Source: JAUSIF01 sp040901465 (GTDB taxonomy: Bacteria; Pseudomonadota; Alphaproteobacteria; Rhizobiales; Xanthobacteraceae). Taken from it: 64,000 bases of DNA. The stretch is from positions 30,307-94,306 of the forward strand of contig JBBDYN010000037.1 of the NCBI GenBank assembly GCA_040901465.1, given 5' to 3'. The notes under the pieces were generated by a model. The model was not told the origin of the DNA, made no database searches, and worked only from the letters and a program-made list of their open reading frames with translations. Shown one piece after another: positions 8,409 through 21,343 of the stretch; positions within the stretch are counted from its first letter, which is position 1, and each line of letters starts with the position of its first letter. The translations under genes were made by a program, and so were the position numbers.

Positions 8409-8966
8409 TCAGCGTTCGATCGTCCCGGTGCGGCGGATCTTCTTCTGCAAGAGCAGCACACCATAGACGAGGGCTTCCGCGGTCGGCGGGCAGCCCGGCA
8501 CGTAGATGTCGACCGGCACGATGCGGTCGCAGCCGCGCACTACCGCGTAGGAATAGTGATAATAACCGCCGCCGTTCGCGCACGATCCCATCGAGATCAC
8601 GTAGCGCGGCTCCGGCATCTGGTCGTAGACCTTGCGCAGCGCCGGCGCCATTTTGTTCGTGAGCGTGCCGGCAACGATCATCACGTCCGATTGTCGGGGC
8701 GATGCCCTCGGTGCGAAGCCGAAGCGCTCGAGATCGTAGCGCGGCATCGAGGCCTGCATCATCTCGACCGCGCAGCAGGCGAGCCCGAACGTCATCCACA
8801 TGAGCGAGCCGCTGCGCGCCCAGTTGATGAGATCGTCGGCGGTCGTGACCAGAAAGCCCTTATCGCCGAGTTCATCGCTGAGCCCCGAGAAAAACGGATC
8901 CTCACCCTGCGTCACGCCGCCGGTGCGCGGGTCGATGATGCCCGTCGGCCGCTCGATCAATCCCAT
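8409..8966 (-). CDS. nuoB: NADH-quinone oxidoreductase subunit B
   Basis: Subunit of complex I that carries cluster N2, the last iron-sulfur centre before quinone, 185 aa. The cluster cysteines are visible in FGLACCAVEMM, SMGSCANGGGYYH and YVPGCPPTAEA. It overlaps the end of nuoA by 10 bp, indicating translational coupling. Length and motifs are normal. Confidence 0.97.
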   Translation of the reverse strand: MGLIERPTGIIDPRTGGVTQGEDPFFSGLSDELGDKGFLVTTADDLINWARSGSLMWMTFGLACCAVEMMQASMPRYDLERFGFAPRASPRQSDVMIVAGTLTNKMAPALRKVYDQMPEPRYVISMGSCANGGGYYHYSYAVVRGCDRIVPVDIYVPGCPPTAEALVYGVLLLQKKIRRTGTIER

Positions 8967-9322
8967 TCGAGCGCTCCCTTACGCCACTCGTAGATGTAGC
9001 CGACGGTGAGCACGCCGAGGAAAACCATCATCGACCAGAAGCCGTACCAGCCGAGTTGGCCGAAAGTAATCGCCCAGGGGAACAGGAATGCGACTTCAAG
9101 GTCGAAGATGATGAAGAGAATCGCGACCAGGTAGAAGCGCACATCGAACTTCATGCGCGCGTCGTCGAACGGGTTGAACCCGCATTCATAGGCGGAGAGC
9201 TTCTCGACGTCCGGCGCCCGGTAGGCGATCAGGAACGGCGAGATCAGCAAAACGAGCCCGATTGCCGCCGCCACACCGATAAAGACGACGATCGGCAGGT
9301 AATCGACGATCAGCGCGGTCAT
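8957..9322 (-). CDS. nuoA: NADH-quinone oxidoreductase subunit A
   Basis: Small membrane subunit of complex I with three predicted helices, about 121 aa. Conserved features are KLSAYECGFNPFDDAR and FDLEVAFLFPWA. The ATG at 9322 (MTALIVDYLP) is preferred over one at 9349 because GAGGCAAGG lies directly upstream and family members start here. It is the first gene of the nuo operon; the 281 bp to tRNA-Asp should hold the operon promoter, which I could not pin down. Confidence 0.95.
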   Translation of the reverse strand: MTALIVDYLPIVVFIGVAAAIGLVLLISPFLIAYRAPDVEKLSAYECGFNPFDDARMKFDVRFYLVAILFIIFDLEVAFLFPWAITFGQLGWYGFWSMMVFLGVLTVGYIYEWRKGALEWD

Positions 9323-9603
9323 CCTTGCCTCGCGTGCGGACAGGCGCATCGCCCTGCCCGGATGCCACTCGACCCTGCTTCCTTGGAGGGCGCGCCTTTC
9401 GATCCCGCAGTTGCGAAGAATTCGAAAGACGGGCTTGGCTTAACCCAGCGTCCCCGGACAGGCAAGACCGCCATCGGTCGCGGACGCACGCCTTCAACAC
9501 CAAAAAGCGGTTCAATTTCCGGTATTTGCGTCCGCTTCGGAATCTCGTCCCCGGGATGGAACCGCCGCCTTATTGCACCGCCGAAATCGCGCTGCGGAAA
9601 GGA

Positions 9604-9680
<77 letters not shown>

Positions 9681-9860
9681 GGGGAGGGTCCGCACTTAAG
9701 GCCCGGTCCAGATCAAGTCAAGGTTAGGCCCGAAAGTCGGGCATAAATCGGTAGATTCGCGCGCATGGCCTATGGCTAGACAGGCCTCGAATCGCATATG
9801 CCAAATGCGCGAAGAAACGCGTTTGAACGCAGAACGCTCATTACGAGGGGTCGCGCAGCC

Positions 9861-10154
9861 ATGGCAACAAAATCCGCACCGACGGTCACCTTGAAGCATC
9901 TCGCCGCCGAATTGGCGGAAGCTCACGACATTTCCAAGAAGCAGGCCGAGACGATCCTCAACGACCTGGTGGACCGGATCGTAAAGCATCTGAAGAAGGC
10001 CGAACGCATTCGCATGGTCGGCCTTGGCATTCTTCAGGTCCGGCATCGCGCGGCCCGCATGGGACGCAATCCGGCGACCGGCGAACCGATTCAGATCAAG
10101 GCGAGCAAGAAGGTCGCGTTCCGCGCCGCCAAGGAATTGAAGGAAGCGGTCTGA
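9861..10154 (+). CDS. HU-family DNA-binding protein
   Basis: A 97-aa histone-like protein of the HU/IHF fold. The DNA-binding arm region shows GRNPATGEPIQIKASKKVAFRAAKELKEAV, but the N-terminal half is divergent (MVGLGILQVRHRAARM replaces the usual GFGTF segment). The start at 9861 is chosen because the MATKSAPTVTLKHL start fits the family; the frame is open further upstream without homology. It faces away from the nuo operon and towards tRNA-Val, and differs clearly from the second HU at 10464-10739, so the two probably have separate roles. An inverted repeat GCCCGCC...GGCGGGC follows its stop. Confidence 0.9.
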   Translation: MATKSAPTVTLKHLAAELAEAHDISKKQAETILNDLVDRIVKHLKKAERIRMVGLGILQVRHRAARMGRNPATGEPIQIKASKKVAFRAAKELKEAV

Positions 10155-10260
10155 TTGGGGGCTGCCCGCCTTTGCCGCCGGGCTGCGGCGGGCACCCTCG
10201 GATGCTTCGCTGGTAATCTCGAAGTCGGCTCGCCAGCCGGACCCGCGAAGCGGCGAAGGC

Positions 10261-10336
10261 TGGTGGGCGGTGACGGGCTCGAACCGCCGACCTTCTCGGT
10301 GTAAACGAGACGCTCTACCAGCTGAGCTAACCGCCC
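10261..10336 (-). tRNA. tRNA-Val (UAC)
   Basis: The minus strand gives GGGCGGTTAGCTCAGCTGG, an anticodon arm CTCGTTTACACCGAG with anticodon TAC, the T-arm GGTTCGAGCCC, and an encoded CCA. It lies between the two HU genes. Confidence 0.97.
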
Positions 10337-10401
10337 GGACGAGCATTACCCCTCATCGCCCTCGCAGGGCAACGCCGCCATCGATTGCCGCCGAAACACG
10401 A

Positions 10402-10428
10402 ATGCTCCCGCATAAAAAGCGGGAGCAT
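10402..10428 (-). terminator. Hairpin after hupB
   Basis: A perfect 10-bp inverted repeat, ATGCTCCCGC and GCGGGAGCAT, with a 7-nt loop, 35 bp after the hupB stop. On the minus strand the T-run lies in the loop rather than after the stem, so it is not a textbook intrinsic terminator, but its position fits the end of the hupB transcript. Confidence 0.6.
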
Positions 10429-10463
10429 CCGGCGTTTCAACGATGTGACGCGCGGCGGCCGGG

Positions 10464-10739
10464 TCAGATATTCACCGCGTCCTTCAGTCCTTTTCCGGCA
10501 GAGAATTTTGGCGCCTTGGAAGCGGCGATCATGACGGGTTGTCCCGTGCGCGGATTGCGTCCCTCGCGCGCTTTACGATCGACTACCGTGAACGTGCCGA
10601 AGCCGATGAGTTTCACCTCGTCGCCTTGCTTGAGGGCGCCCGTGATGATGTCAAATGTGGCCTCGACAGCCTTGGCCGCATCGGTCTTGGTCATACGGGA
10701 CGTATCGGCGACCGCGGCGATCAGCTCATTCTTGGTCAT
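10464..10739 (-). CDS. hupB: DNA-binding protein HU (beta-type)
   Basis: A 91-aa classic HU nucleoid protein. It starts MTKNELIAAVAD and shows KLIGFGTFTVVDRKAREGRNPRTGQPVMI, the canonical beta-arm. The ATG at 10739 is chosen over two upstream ATGs because HU proteins begin MTKNELI/MNKSELI. It lies downstream of lon on the same strand, the order common in proteobacteria, but 320 bp away and behind a lon terminator, so it probably has its own promoter. Confidence 0.95.
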   Translation of the reverse strand: MTKNELIAAVADTSRMTKTDAAKAVEATFDIITGALKQGDEVKLIGFGTFTVVDRKAREGRNPRTGQPVMIAASKAPKFSAGKGLKDAVNI

Positions 10740-11059
10740 CGGACCGATCCTTCTCATGGACCTGCGAGAATCACCGGCTGTATGCCGGTAAGCGCGGGAA
10801 GCTCCCCACAATCCAAGGCAAAAGCAAGTCAGAGGCCTGGCAAACCCGCGCCGCTGTAGGGTTTCCGGGGATTCGACGACGTCGGAGGCGCCCCGCGCCG
10901 GCCCCCGGGGACTTCGCTAAGTGTTTGAAATTAGCCGCTTAACAGCTGAAGCGGCCCGGCGCGCGTTCGGTATTCGTCGGCGCAAACCTCCGGTTAACCC
11001 CGCAAAAAAGCCGAAGCCGGTCCCCGTGGAAACCGGCGCCGGCCGTTCGTTCACACGCT
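10740..11059. other. lon-hupB intergenic region, no gene
   Basis: These 320 bp hold the lon terminator at 11004-11037 and should contain the hupB promoter. Several short frames cross it, but none has a plausible product, so I call no gene. Confidence 0.7.
11004..11037 (-). terminator. Intrinsic terminator after lon
   Basis: On the minus strand GCCGGT and ACCGGC pair across a 10-nt loop, followed by TTCGGC and six T. It lies 22 bp beyond the lon stop codon. Confidence 0.75.
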
Positions 11060-13489
<2,430 letters not shown>

Positions 13490-13705
13490 GGGCCCCTCAT
13501 CCTTTCCGTTGGCGCCGCAACCGCCGGTATTGCCGGGGAGTAACTATGAGACCGGCTGCGGCACGAATCGAAACCTAAGGCTACGGTCTCACTCTGATCT
13601 CGTCCGCAGCACTATCGTCGCACCGTTAGGTGGCGACGGGGGGTATCGAAGTCAAGGATCGGCGGGCCTTAAGGCTTACGGCGCCCTTATCCGATCCATG
13701 CAAAC

Positions 13706-14974
<1,269 letters not shown>

Positions 14975-15187
14975 TCGGTCTCTCCGTCCCTTCGCCGGGT
15001 CCGGGAAATTTGGCCCGGAGTCCGCGAGGTCTGCTTCCTATGAAGCATGCTCCTGACCGAGCATGCTAGCCCTTGGGGGATCAAGAATCCATTAATGCTA
15101 AGGCGAGGATAGCGATTCCCGGCCCGATGTTGCAGATTCGCCGATGCAAGACGAATGCCGTTCGAACCGTGACCCGGCGTCACACCC

Positions 15188-15820
15188 TCAGATTTTGACC
15201 GCGGATTCGTCCACTGGCCGCTTGTCGATCACCGAATCAATCAGGCCGAATTCCTTGGCCCCCTGGGCGGTAAGGAACTTGTCGCGCTCAAGTGCGTCCT
15301 CGATCGTCTTGATCGGCTGGCCGCTGTGCTTCTGGTAGATCTCGTTCAGCCGCTTCTTGAGCGCCAGGATCTCCGCAGCATGCAACATGACATCGGTTGC
15401 CTGGCCTTGGAACCCGCCCGACGGCTGGTGCAGCATGATGCGGGCGTTCGGTAGCGCATGCCGCATGCCCTTTTCTCCCGCCGCGAGCAGCAACGAGGCC
15501 ATGGAGGCGGCCTGTCCGACGCAGAGCGTCGAGATTGCCGGCCGCACGAACTGCATCGTGTCGTAGATCGCCATGCCCGATGTCACCACCCCGCCGGGCG
15601 AGTTGATGTACATGGAGATTTCCTTTTTCGGATTCTCCGCCTCCAGAAACAGGAGCTGCGCCACGACCAGTGTCGACATGCCGTCCTCGATCGGGCCAGT
15701 GATGAAGACGATGCGCTCCTTGAGAAGTCGCGAAAATATGTCGTACGCGCGTTCGCCTCGGTTGGTCTGTTCGACCACCATCGGCACGAGGTTCATGTAG
15801 GTATCAACCGGGTCTTTCAT
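15188..15820 (-). CDS. clpP: ClpP, proteolytic subunit
   Basis: Serine protease that forms the tetradecameric barrel of ClpXP and ClpAP, 210 aa. The catalytic serine is in VGQAASMASLLLAAG and the catalytic histidine in IMLHQPSGG. The start MKDPVDTYMNLVPMVVEQTNRGERAYD fits family members with a short propeptide. It lies 79 bp downstream of tig. Confidence 0.97.
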   Translation of the reverse strand: MKDPVDTYMNLVPMVVEQTNRGERAYDIFSRLLKERIVFITGPIEDGMSTLVVAQLLFLEAENPKKEISMYINSPGGVVTSGMAIYDTMQFVRPAISTLCVGQAASMASLLLAAGEKGMRHALPNARIMLHQPSGGFQGQATDVMLHAAEILALKKRLNEIYQKHSGQPIKTIEDALERDKFLTAQGAKEFGLIDSVIDKRPVDESAVKI

Positions 15821-15899
15821 TCTCAGTCCTCTGCATGGAACCGCGCGATTCGCTGGTCGTCAACATAACCGATCAGCGTGCCCATTCGGCCGCAGGCCA

Positions 15900-17366
15900 C
15901 TATTTCTTCGCTTTGCGGGCGCTCTTCTTCGCACCCTTCTTTGCCCCCGACCCCGCGTCGTCGTGGTGGCGGTGGTCGTGGTCGTGGCCATGATCATGAT
16001 CGTGGTCATGGCCGTGCGCATGATCGTGATCGTCATCGGCGAACAGCCGCTCGCGGCCCACGGTCTTGTCGGTGAGGGTCGCGAGCTCGAGCAAAAAGTC
16101 GACCACCTTCTCCTCGAAGATCGGCGCCCGTAGCGTAGCGAGCGTCGATGCGTCCTTGCGCATGTGCTCGAACGCCTGCTGCTCTTGCCCGGGAAATTGC
16201 CGCGCGCGCTCGACGACCGCCCTCGTCAATTCATCCTCGCTGACCGTGATCGAATTCTTGTCGCCGACTTCGGCGAGCACAAGCCCGAGCCGCACGCGTC
16301 GATCCGCAATTTGGCGATACTCCTCGCGCGCCTTCTCCTCGGTCGTGTCCTCGTCGGCAAACGTGCGCTTCTGCGACTCCATTTCCTTCTGCACCGACGC
16401 CCAGATGCCGGCAAATTCCTGCTCCACGAGCGACGGCGGCGCCTCGAACTTGTGCCGCTCGTCCATGGCGTCGAGCAGCGCGCGCTTGACCTTGGCCCGC
16501 GATGCGGCCGCGTGCTCCTTCTCGACCCGCTCGCGCACGTGGCCCTTGAGTTTGTCAAGCGATTCCAGCCCAAGCGCCTTTGCGAACGCGTCGTCGATCT
16601 TCGTCTCCGCCGGTGCGGCAACCGCTGTCATGGTCACCTCGAACTCGGCGTGCTTTCCGGCGAGGTGCTCGGCGAGATAGTTCGTCGGAAACGTGACCTT
16701 GATGCTCCGCGTTTCGCCCTTCGCCATCCCGAGCAGCTGCTCCTCGAAGCCCGGGATAAAGCTGCTCTGCCCGATCACCAGCGGCACTTCGTCGGCCGTG
16801 CCACCTTCGAAAGTCTTGCCGTCCATGGTCCCGCGGAAGTTCATCACCACGCGGTCACCCATCTCGGCCTTGCCTTCCTTATCTGTGTATGACCGGTTCG
16901 CTTCTGCGATGCGGCCGATCGCTTCGTCAACGTGCTCGCCGGTCACCGGCGTCACCGGGCGCTCGAGCTTGATCGTGCGGAAATCCGCGAGCGGGATCTT
17001 GGGAAGCAGCTCGAGCGCGACCGTGTAGGCGAGGTCGGCCTTGCCCTCGATCACTTCCTTGACAGCGTCCTGCTCCTCGGAGGCGAGCTTGATGCGTGGT
17101 TCGACCGCGAGCTTGAAGCCGCCGTCGCTCACGATTTTGCTGTTCACCTCGTTGATGGCCTGCTCGATCACTTCGCCCATGACCGCCTTGCCGTACACCC
17201 GCTTCAGGTGGGGGATCGGCACCTTGCCGGGGCGGAAGCCATCGAGTTTCACCCGGTCCTTGATCGCGGAAAGACGCTCGGCCGCCCGTTGATCGAGCTC
17301 CGCCACCGGGAGGACCACCTGATATTCGCGCTTCAGCCCCTCGGCGAGGGTTTCGGTTACCTGCAT
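15900..17366 (-). CDS. tig: Trigger factor with histidine-rich tail
   Basis: Ribosome-associated chaperone and peptidyl-prolyl isomerase, 488 aa against a usual 430-450. The ribosome-binding loop GFRPGKVPI lies near residues 44-52. The FKBP-like domain shows GDRVVMNFRGTMDG and FIPGFEEQLLGM, followed by the long helical C-terminal domain. The extra length is a tail: residues about 447-468 alternate His with Asp or Gly (12 His in 22), followed by a lysine-rich end (AKKGAKKSARKAKK). Histidine-rich tails of this kind bind divalent metals in other proteins; that role here is inference. It leads the tig-clpP-clpX block. Confidence 0.97.
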   Translation of the reverse strand: MQVTETLAEGLKREYQVVLPVAELDQRAAERLSAIKDRVKLDGFRPGKVPIPHLKRVYGKAVMGEVIEQAINEVNSKIVSDGGFKLAVEPRIKLASEEQDAVKEVIEGKADLAYTVALELLPKIPLADFRTIKLERPVTPVTGEHVDEAIGRIAEANRSYTDKEGKAEMGDRVVMNFRGTMDGKTFEGGTADEVPLVIGQSSFIPGFEEQLLGMAKGETRSIKVTFPTNYLAEHLAGKHAEFEVTMTAVAAPAETKIDDAFAKALGLESLDKLKGHVRERVEKEHAAASRAKVKRALLDAMDERHKFEAPPSLVEQEFAGIWASVQKEMESQKRTFADEDTTEEKAREEYRQIADRRVRLGLVLAEVGDKNSITVSEDELTRAVVERARQFPGQEQQAFEHMRKDASTLATLRAPIFEEKVVDFLLELATLTDKTVGRERLFADDDHDHAHGHDHDHDHGHDHDHRHHDDAGSGAKKGAKKSARKAKK

Positions 17367-17410
17367 AATTCCGGATTCCAGAGCCTTGTTGCCTGATTAG
17401 AGCCTGCCAA

Positions 17411-17495
17411 TGGTGCGGGCGGAGGGACTCGAACCCCCACGACTTTCGTCACGGGAACCTAAATCCCGCGCGTCTACCAGTTCCGCCACGCCCGC
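17411..17495 (-). tRNA. tRNA-Leu (UAG)
   Basis: The minus strand begins GCGGGCGTGGCGGAACTGG, has the anticodon loop TTTAGGT (anticodon TAG) on stem CGGGA/TCCCG, a long class II variable arm, the T-arm GGTTCGAGTCC, and an encoded CCA. It lies between tig and nnr. Confidence 0.97.
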
Positions 17496-17607
17496 TGGAG
17501 GCGCGGGGCCGCACGTCCGGCACCGGCCGGGAGGTCTATAGCACGCTGTTTCAACCGGGCAAAAATATGGGTCTGTTGCGGGTGCGTCTCAAGGGGACGA
17601 CGCGTCC

Positions 17608-19098
17608 TCATGCAAGCGAGCGAATGAGCCGGGCGAGCACGAGCCGCAGCGCCGCGTCCAGATCCTCGGAATTCATCGCAGGCCCAGCCTCCTGTGCCGC
17701 CTCCCCGTGCAGCCAGACGGCCGCCGAGGCGGCCTCAAAGGCCGGCATGCCCTGAGCAAGCAGGCCGGTCGCAATCCCCGCGAGCACGTCGCCCGTCCCG
17801 GCGGTGGCGAGCCAGGGCGTCGCATTGGCCGCGATCGCCGCGCGGCCGTCGGGGGCGGCCGCGACCGTGTCGGGCCCCTTCAGAAGGACAATTGCCTTCA
17901 TCTTGCCGGCCGCAGTCCTCGCCCGCTCGAGCTTCGACACCGCGCCCGCGATCCTTGGCTCGCCGGCGAACAGCCGGGCGAATTCTCCTTCATGCGGCGT
18001 CAGAATTGCTGCCGGAACGGATGAGAGAATCCGCGCAAGTGACTCTGCCGACTCGGAAAAACTCGTAAGCGCGTCGGCGTCGAGCACGAGCGCGCGCCGC
18101 GCCTTTGCTGCCGCCGCGACCGCGTAGCGGGTCGCCTTGCCTACGCCCTGTCCCGGTCCGAGCAGAACCGCGTTGAGCCGCATGTCGCCGAGGAGCTTGG
18201 CGAGCCCGTTGGCGCCGTCGGCTTGCCGCACCATGACCGCGGTGAGGCTCGCCGCGAGCACCGGCAGCGCCGCCTTCGGCGCCGCCACCGTCACGAGCCC
18301 CGCGCCCGCTCTCAGCGCGGCCCTCGCCGCGAGCCGCCCTGCACCCGTCGAGTGCATCGGCCCGCTCACTACCACCGCGTGACCGCGATCGTATTTGTGA
18401 CCGTCGACGCGCGGCACCGGAAATGAATTCCGCCAGAGCGGCGGCTCGTTGGCGAAGGTCTTCGGATTCACCGCAGCGACCGTTGCGTCGGAAATTCCGA
18501 TGTCCGCCACGGTCACCCGCCCGCAATGCAGCCGGCCCGGAAAAAAAAGGTGTCCCGGCTTGCGCCGACAGAAGGTAACGGTTTCGCTCGCGCGCACCGC
18601 CGCGCCGCGCACCGCTCCGCTCGCGCCGTCGATGCCGCTCGGCAAATCGACGGCGACGATCGGTGCGCTCGCAGCCGCCACGACTTCGACCGCGGCCTTG
18701 GCTTTGCCCTCGAGGTCGCGCGTGAGCCCCGCACCGAACAACGCATCGACAACGACACCGGCACTCGCAAGCGCCGCGGCCGTCACCGGCTCGATCGGCT
18801 CGCGCCAGCCCCTGGCGGCTTCCGCCGCATCGCCCGCGAGCGCCTGGTGCGATCCGAGCAGCAGCACGCGCACCGGATAGCCGCGTTCGCGCAAGTTCCG
18901 CGCGGTCACGAACCCGTCGCCGCCGTTATTGCCCGGCCCGCACGCGACCACGACGCGCGTGCCGGGCGGATGGCGCGCCGCGACGACGTCGGCGACCACA
19001 CGCCCCGCGCGCTCCATCAGCGTGATACCCGGCGTCCCGGCCGCAATCGTGCGCCGGTCGGCCTCCGCCATCTCGGTCGGGGTCAGGAGCTCATGCAT
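17608..19098 (-). CDS. nnr: Bifunctional NAD(P)HX epimerase/dehydratase
   Basis: Repairs hydrated NADH and NADPH, 496 aa. The N-terminal YjeF_N domain (epimerase, residues about 1-215) has VACGPGNNGGDGFV. The C-terminal ribokinase-like dehydratase domain (about 225-490) has LLGPGQG, ILTPHEGEFARL and the catalytic GTGDVLAGIATG. The gene is divergent from glnB with a 284-bp shared upstream region. Confidence 0.96.
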   Translation of the reverse strand: MHELLTPTEMAEADRRTIAAGTPGITLMERAGRVVADVVAARHPPGTRVVVACGPGNNGGDGFVTARNLRERGYPVRVLLLGSHQALAGDAAEAARGWREPIEPVTAAALASAGVVVDALFGAGLTRDLEGKAKAAVEVVAAASAPIVAVDLPSGIDGASGAVRGAAVRASETVTFCRRKPGHLFFPGRLHCGRVTVADIGISDATVAAVNPKTFANEPPLWRNSFPVPRVDGHKYDRGHAVVVSGPMHSTGAGRLAARAALRAGAGLVTVAAPKAALPVLAASLTAVMVRQADGANGLAKLLGDMRLNAVLLGPGQGVGKATRYAVAAAAKARRALVLDADALTSFSESAESLARILSSVPAAILTPHEGEFARLFAGEPRIAGAVSKLERARTAAGKMKAIVLLKGPDTVAAAPDGRAAIAANATPWLATAGTGDVLAGIATGLLAQGMPAFEAASAAVWLHGEAAQEAGPAMNSEDLDAALRLVLARLIRSLA

Positions 19099-19309
19099 GG
19101 CGCGAATGCTACCTCACGGGGCTGAATTCGGTCTGACCTAGTCGCCGAAGCAATCCACACTGCACTCAAGCACCTGCCCGCTCGCCCTTGCATATTCTTT
19201 GAGCGGAATGCACAAACCATGAGCAAGCTCCGATTGCCGATCGAAAATGGGGAGCCGCTTTTTTAAACAAATACTTGAAGTAACACGAGTTTTCCGCGCA
19301 AAAGCAACA

Positions 19310-19325
19310 TGGCACGGGACCTGCT
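19310..19325 (+). promoter_or_regulatory. Candidate sigma-54 promoter of glnB
   Basis: TGGCACGGGACCTGCT matches the -24/-12 consensus TGGCAC-N5-TTGCW at all invariant bases (GG at -24, GC at -12), with one mismatch in the -12 box. It lies 57 bp before the glnB start, which allows a normal leader. Nitrogen-controlled sigma-54 promoters before glnB are known in rhizobia. I did not find a clear NtrC site upstream. Confidence 0.75.
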
Positions 19326-19382
19326 ACCCCGCGCCTGCTTCCAGCGCACGGAATGGGGCGAGAGCCGTCAAGAGGAGACGCG

Positions 19383-19721
19383 ATGAAGAAGATCGAGGCC
19401 ATCATCAAGCCGTTCAAGCTCGACGAGGTGAAGGAAGCGCTGCAGGAAGCTGGCCTTCAGGGCATCACGGTCACCGAGGCCAAGGGCTTCGGCCGCCAGA
19501 AAGGCCATACCGAACTTTATCGCGGCGCCGAATATGTCGTCGACTTCCTCCCCAAGGTGAAGATCGAAGTCGTGCTCGGCGACGACATGGTTGAGAAGGC
19601 CATCGAGGCGATCCGCCGCGCCGCGCAAACCGGCCGCATCGGCGACGGCAAGATCTTCGTCTCCAATGTCGAGGAGGCGATCCGCATCCGTACCGGCGAA
19701 TCAGGAATCGACGCGATCTAG
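19383..19721 (+). CDS. glnB: Nitrogen regulatory protein PII
   Basis: Trimeric signal protein that reports glutamine and 2-oxoglutarate status to glutamine synthetase adenylyltransferase and NtrB, 112 aa. The T-loop has the uridylylation site Tyr51 in ELYRGAEYVVDF, and the B-loop/C-loop signature TGRIGDGKIFV is present. The start is MKKIEAIIKPFKLDEV; a 10-residue upstream extension is not conserved. It is followed after 68 bp by glnA, the standard glnBA order. Confidence 0.98.
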   Translation: MKKIEAIIKPFKLDEVKEALQEAGLQGITVTEAKGFGRQKGHTELYRGAEYVVDFLPKVKIEVVLGDDMVEKAIEAIRRAAQTGRIGDGKIFVSNVEEAIRIRTGESGIDAI

Positions 19722-19789
19722 CCGGACTTGTATTGAAACTTCCAACAACCTCGGGCCCGAGGATTGAACACAGAGGGGGAAGGCCTTCC

Positions 19790-21199
19790 ATGAAGACCGC
19801 CAACGAAGTCCTCAAATTCATGAAGGACAACGACGTCAAATACGTCGACTGCCGTTTCACCGACCCGCGCGGGAAGTGGCAGCACGTCACCTTCGACGTG
19901 AGCCTGTTCGACCAGGACGCGTTCGCGGAAGGCGTGATGTTCGACGGTTCCTCGATCGCCGGATGGAAGCCGATTCACGAATCCGACATGAACCTGATGC
20001 CGGACCCCGAGTCCGCCTGCATCGACCCGTTCTTTGCCGAGACCACGCTCTCGATCGTGTGCGACGTGCTCGAGCCGACGACCGGCGAGCCCTACACCCG
20101 CGATCCGCGCGGCATTTCGAAGAAGGCGGTCGCCTACATGAAATCGACCGGTGTGGGCGACATCGCCTATTTCGGTCCCGAGGCCGAATTCTTCATTTTC
20201 GACGACGTGCGTTTCTCGTCCGATCCGTACAACACCGGTTTCCGGATCGACTCGATCGAACTCCCGACCAACATGGGTACCGAGTACGAAGGCGGAAATC
20301 TCGGCCACCGCATGCGCACGAAGGGTGGCTACTTCCCCGTCCCGCCGCAGGACTCCGCGCAGGACATCCGTTCCGAGATGCTCGGCGCCATGGCCAAGAT
20401 GGGCGTCGCCGTCGAGAAACACCACCACGAGGTGGGCGCCGCCCAGCACGAGCTCGGCATGAAATTCTCGCCGCTCGTGAAGATGGCCGACCAAATGCAG
20501 ATCTATAAATATTGCATCCACATGGTCGCCAACATCTACGGCAAGACCGCGACCTTCATGCCGAAGCCGATCTACGGCGACAACGGCTCAGGCATGCATT
20601 GCCACCAATCGATCTGGAAAGGCTCGACGCCCACCTTCGCCGGCAACAAATACGCCGATCTCTCGGACACCTGCCTGAGCTATATCGCCGGCGTCATCAA
20701 GCACGCCCGCGCGCTCAACGCCTTCACCAACCCGACCACCAATTCCTACAAGCGTCTGGTGCCGGGCTTCGAGGCACCGGTGCTGCTCGCCTATTCGGTG
20801 CGCAATCGCTCGGCCTCGTGCCGCATTCCGCTCGCGAGTTCGCCGAAGGGCAAGCGTGTCGAGGTGCGTTTTCCCGACCCGCTCTGCAATCCCTATCTCG
20901 GCTTTGCCGCCATGCTGATGGCTGGCCTCGACGGCGTCATGAACAAGCTCGACCCCGGCGAGGCCGTCGACAAGGACCTCTATGACCTACCGCCGCGCGA
21001 GCTGAAGAAAATCCCGACCGTTTGCGGCAGCCTGCGCGAGGCGCTCACGAACCTCGACAAGGACCGCGAGTTCCTGAAGAAAGGCGGCGTGTTCGACGAC
21101 GACTTCATCGACTCCTACATCTCGCTGAAAATGACCGAAATCATCCGCTTCGAGCACACGCCGCATCCGGTCGAATTCGACATGTACTACTCGGCTTAA
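19790..21199 (+). CDS. glnA: Glutamine synthetase, type I
   Basis: Joins ammonia to glutamate using ATP, 469 aa, the normal length of GSI. Active-site motifs include the Mg-binding KPIYGDNGSGMHCHQS, with NPTTNSYKRLVPGFEAP and NRSASCRIP downstream. The adenylylation tyrosine is present in KDLYDLPPREL, so activity should be controlled by GlnE and PII. The start MKTANEVLKFMKDN is preceded by an AG-rich stretch (AGAGGGGGAAGG). Confidence 0.98.
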   Translation: MKTANEVLKFMKDNDVKYVDCRFTDPRGKWQHVTFDVSLFDQDAFAEGVMFDGSSIAGWKPIHESDMNLMPDPESACIDPFFAETTLSIVCDVLEPTTGEPYTRDPRGISKKAVAYMKSTGVGDIAYFGPEAEFFIFDDVRFSSDPYNTGFRIDSIELPTNMGTEYEGGNLGHRMRTKGGYFPVPPQDSAQDIRSEMLGAMAKMGVAVEKHHHEVGAAQHELGMKFSPLVKMADQMQIYKYCIHMVANIYGKTATFMPKPIYGDNGSGMHCHQSIWKGSTPTFAGNKYADLSDTCLSYIAGVIKHARALNAFTNPTTNSYKRLVPGFEAPVLLAYSVRNRSASCRIPLASSPKGKRVEVRFPDPLCNPYLGFAAMLMAGLDGVMNKLDPGEAVDKDLYDLPPRELKKIPTVCGSLREALTNLDKDREFLKKGGVFDDDFIDSYISLKMTEIIRFEHTPHPVEFDMYYSA

Positions 21200-21302
21200 A
21201 GCGTTTCCCGGCAAATGCCTGCCCCGGACTTGATCCGGGGTGGAATCCGGTTCGTCGTGGAAAACGCGTCAAGACAATAAATTGGAGCGGTTTCCGATTC
21301 CA

Positions 21303-21332
21303 GGGGCGCCCATTGGCGCCCCGCTTTCTTTT
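21303..21332 (+). terminator. Intrinsic terminator after glnA
   Basis: GGGGCGCC and GGCGCCCC pair across a CATT loop, followed by GCTTTCTTTT. A second hairpin, CCCCGGA-CTTGA-TCCGGGG at 21222-21240, lies between it and the glnA stop and resembles a half copy of the palindromic repeats. Confidence 0.85.
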
Positions 21333-21343
21333 CTGAAGAAATC

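Noticed and set aside
13490..13705. Heat-shock (sigma-32) promoter before lon
   Set aside because: CTTGAC is present on the minus strand at 13651-13656, but the -10 region does not match well; too weak to call.
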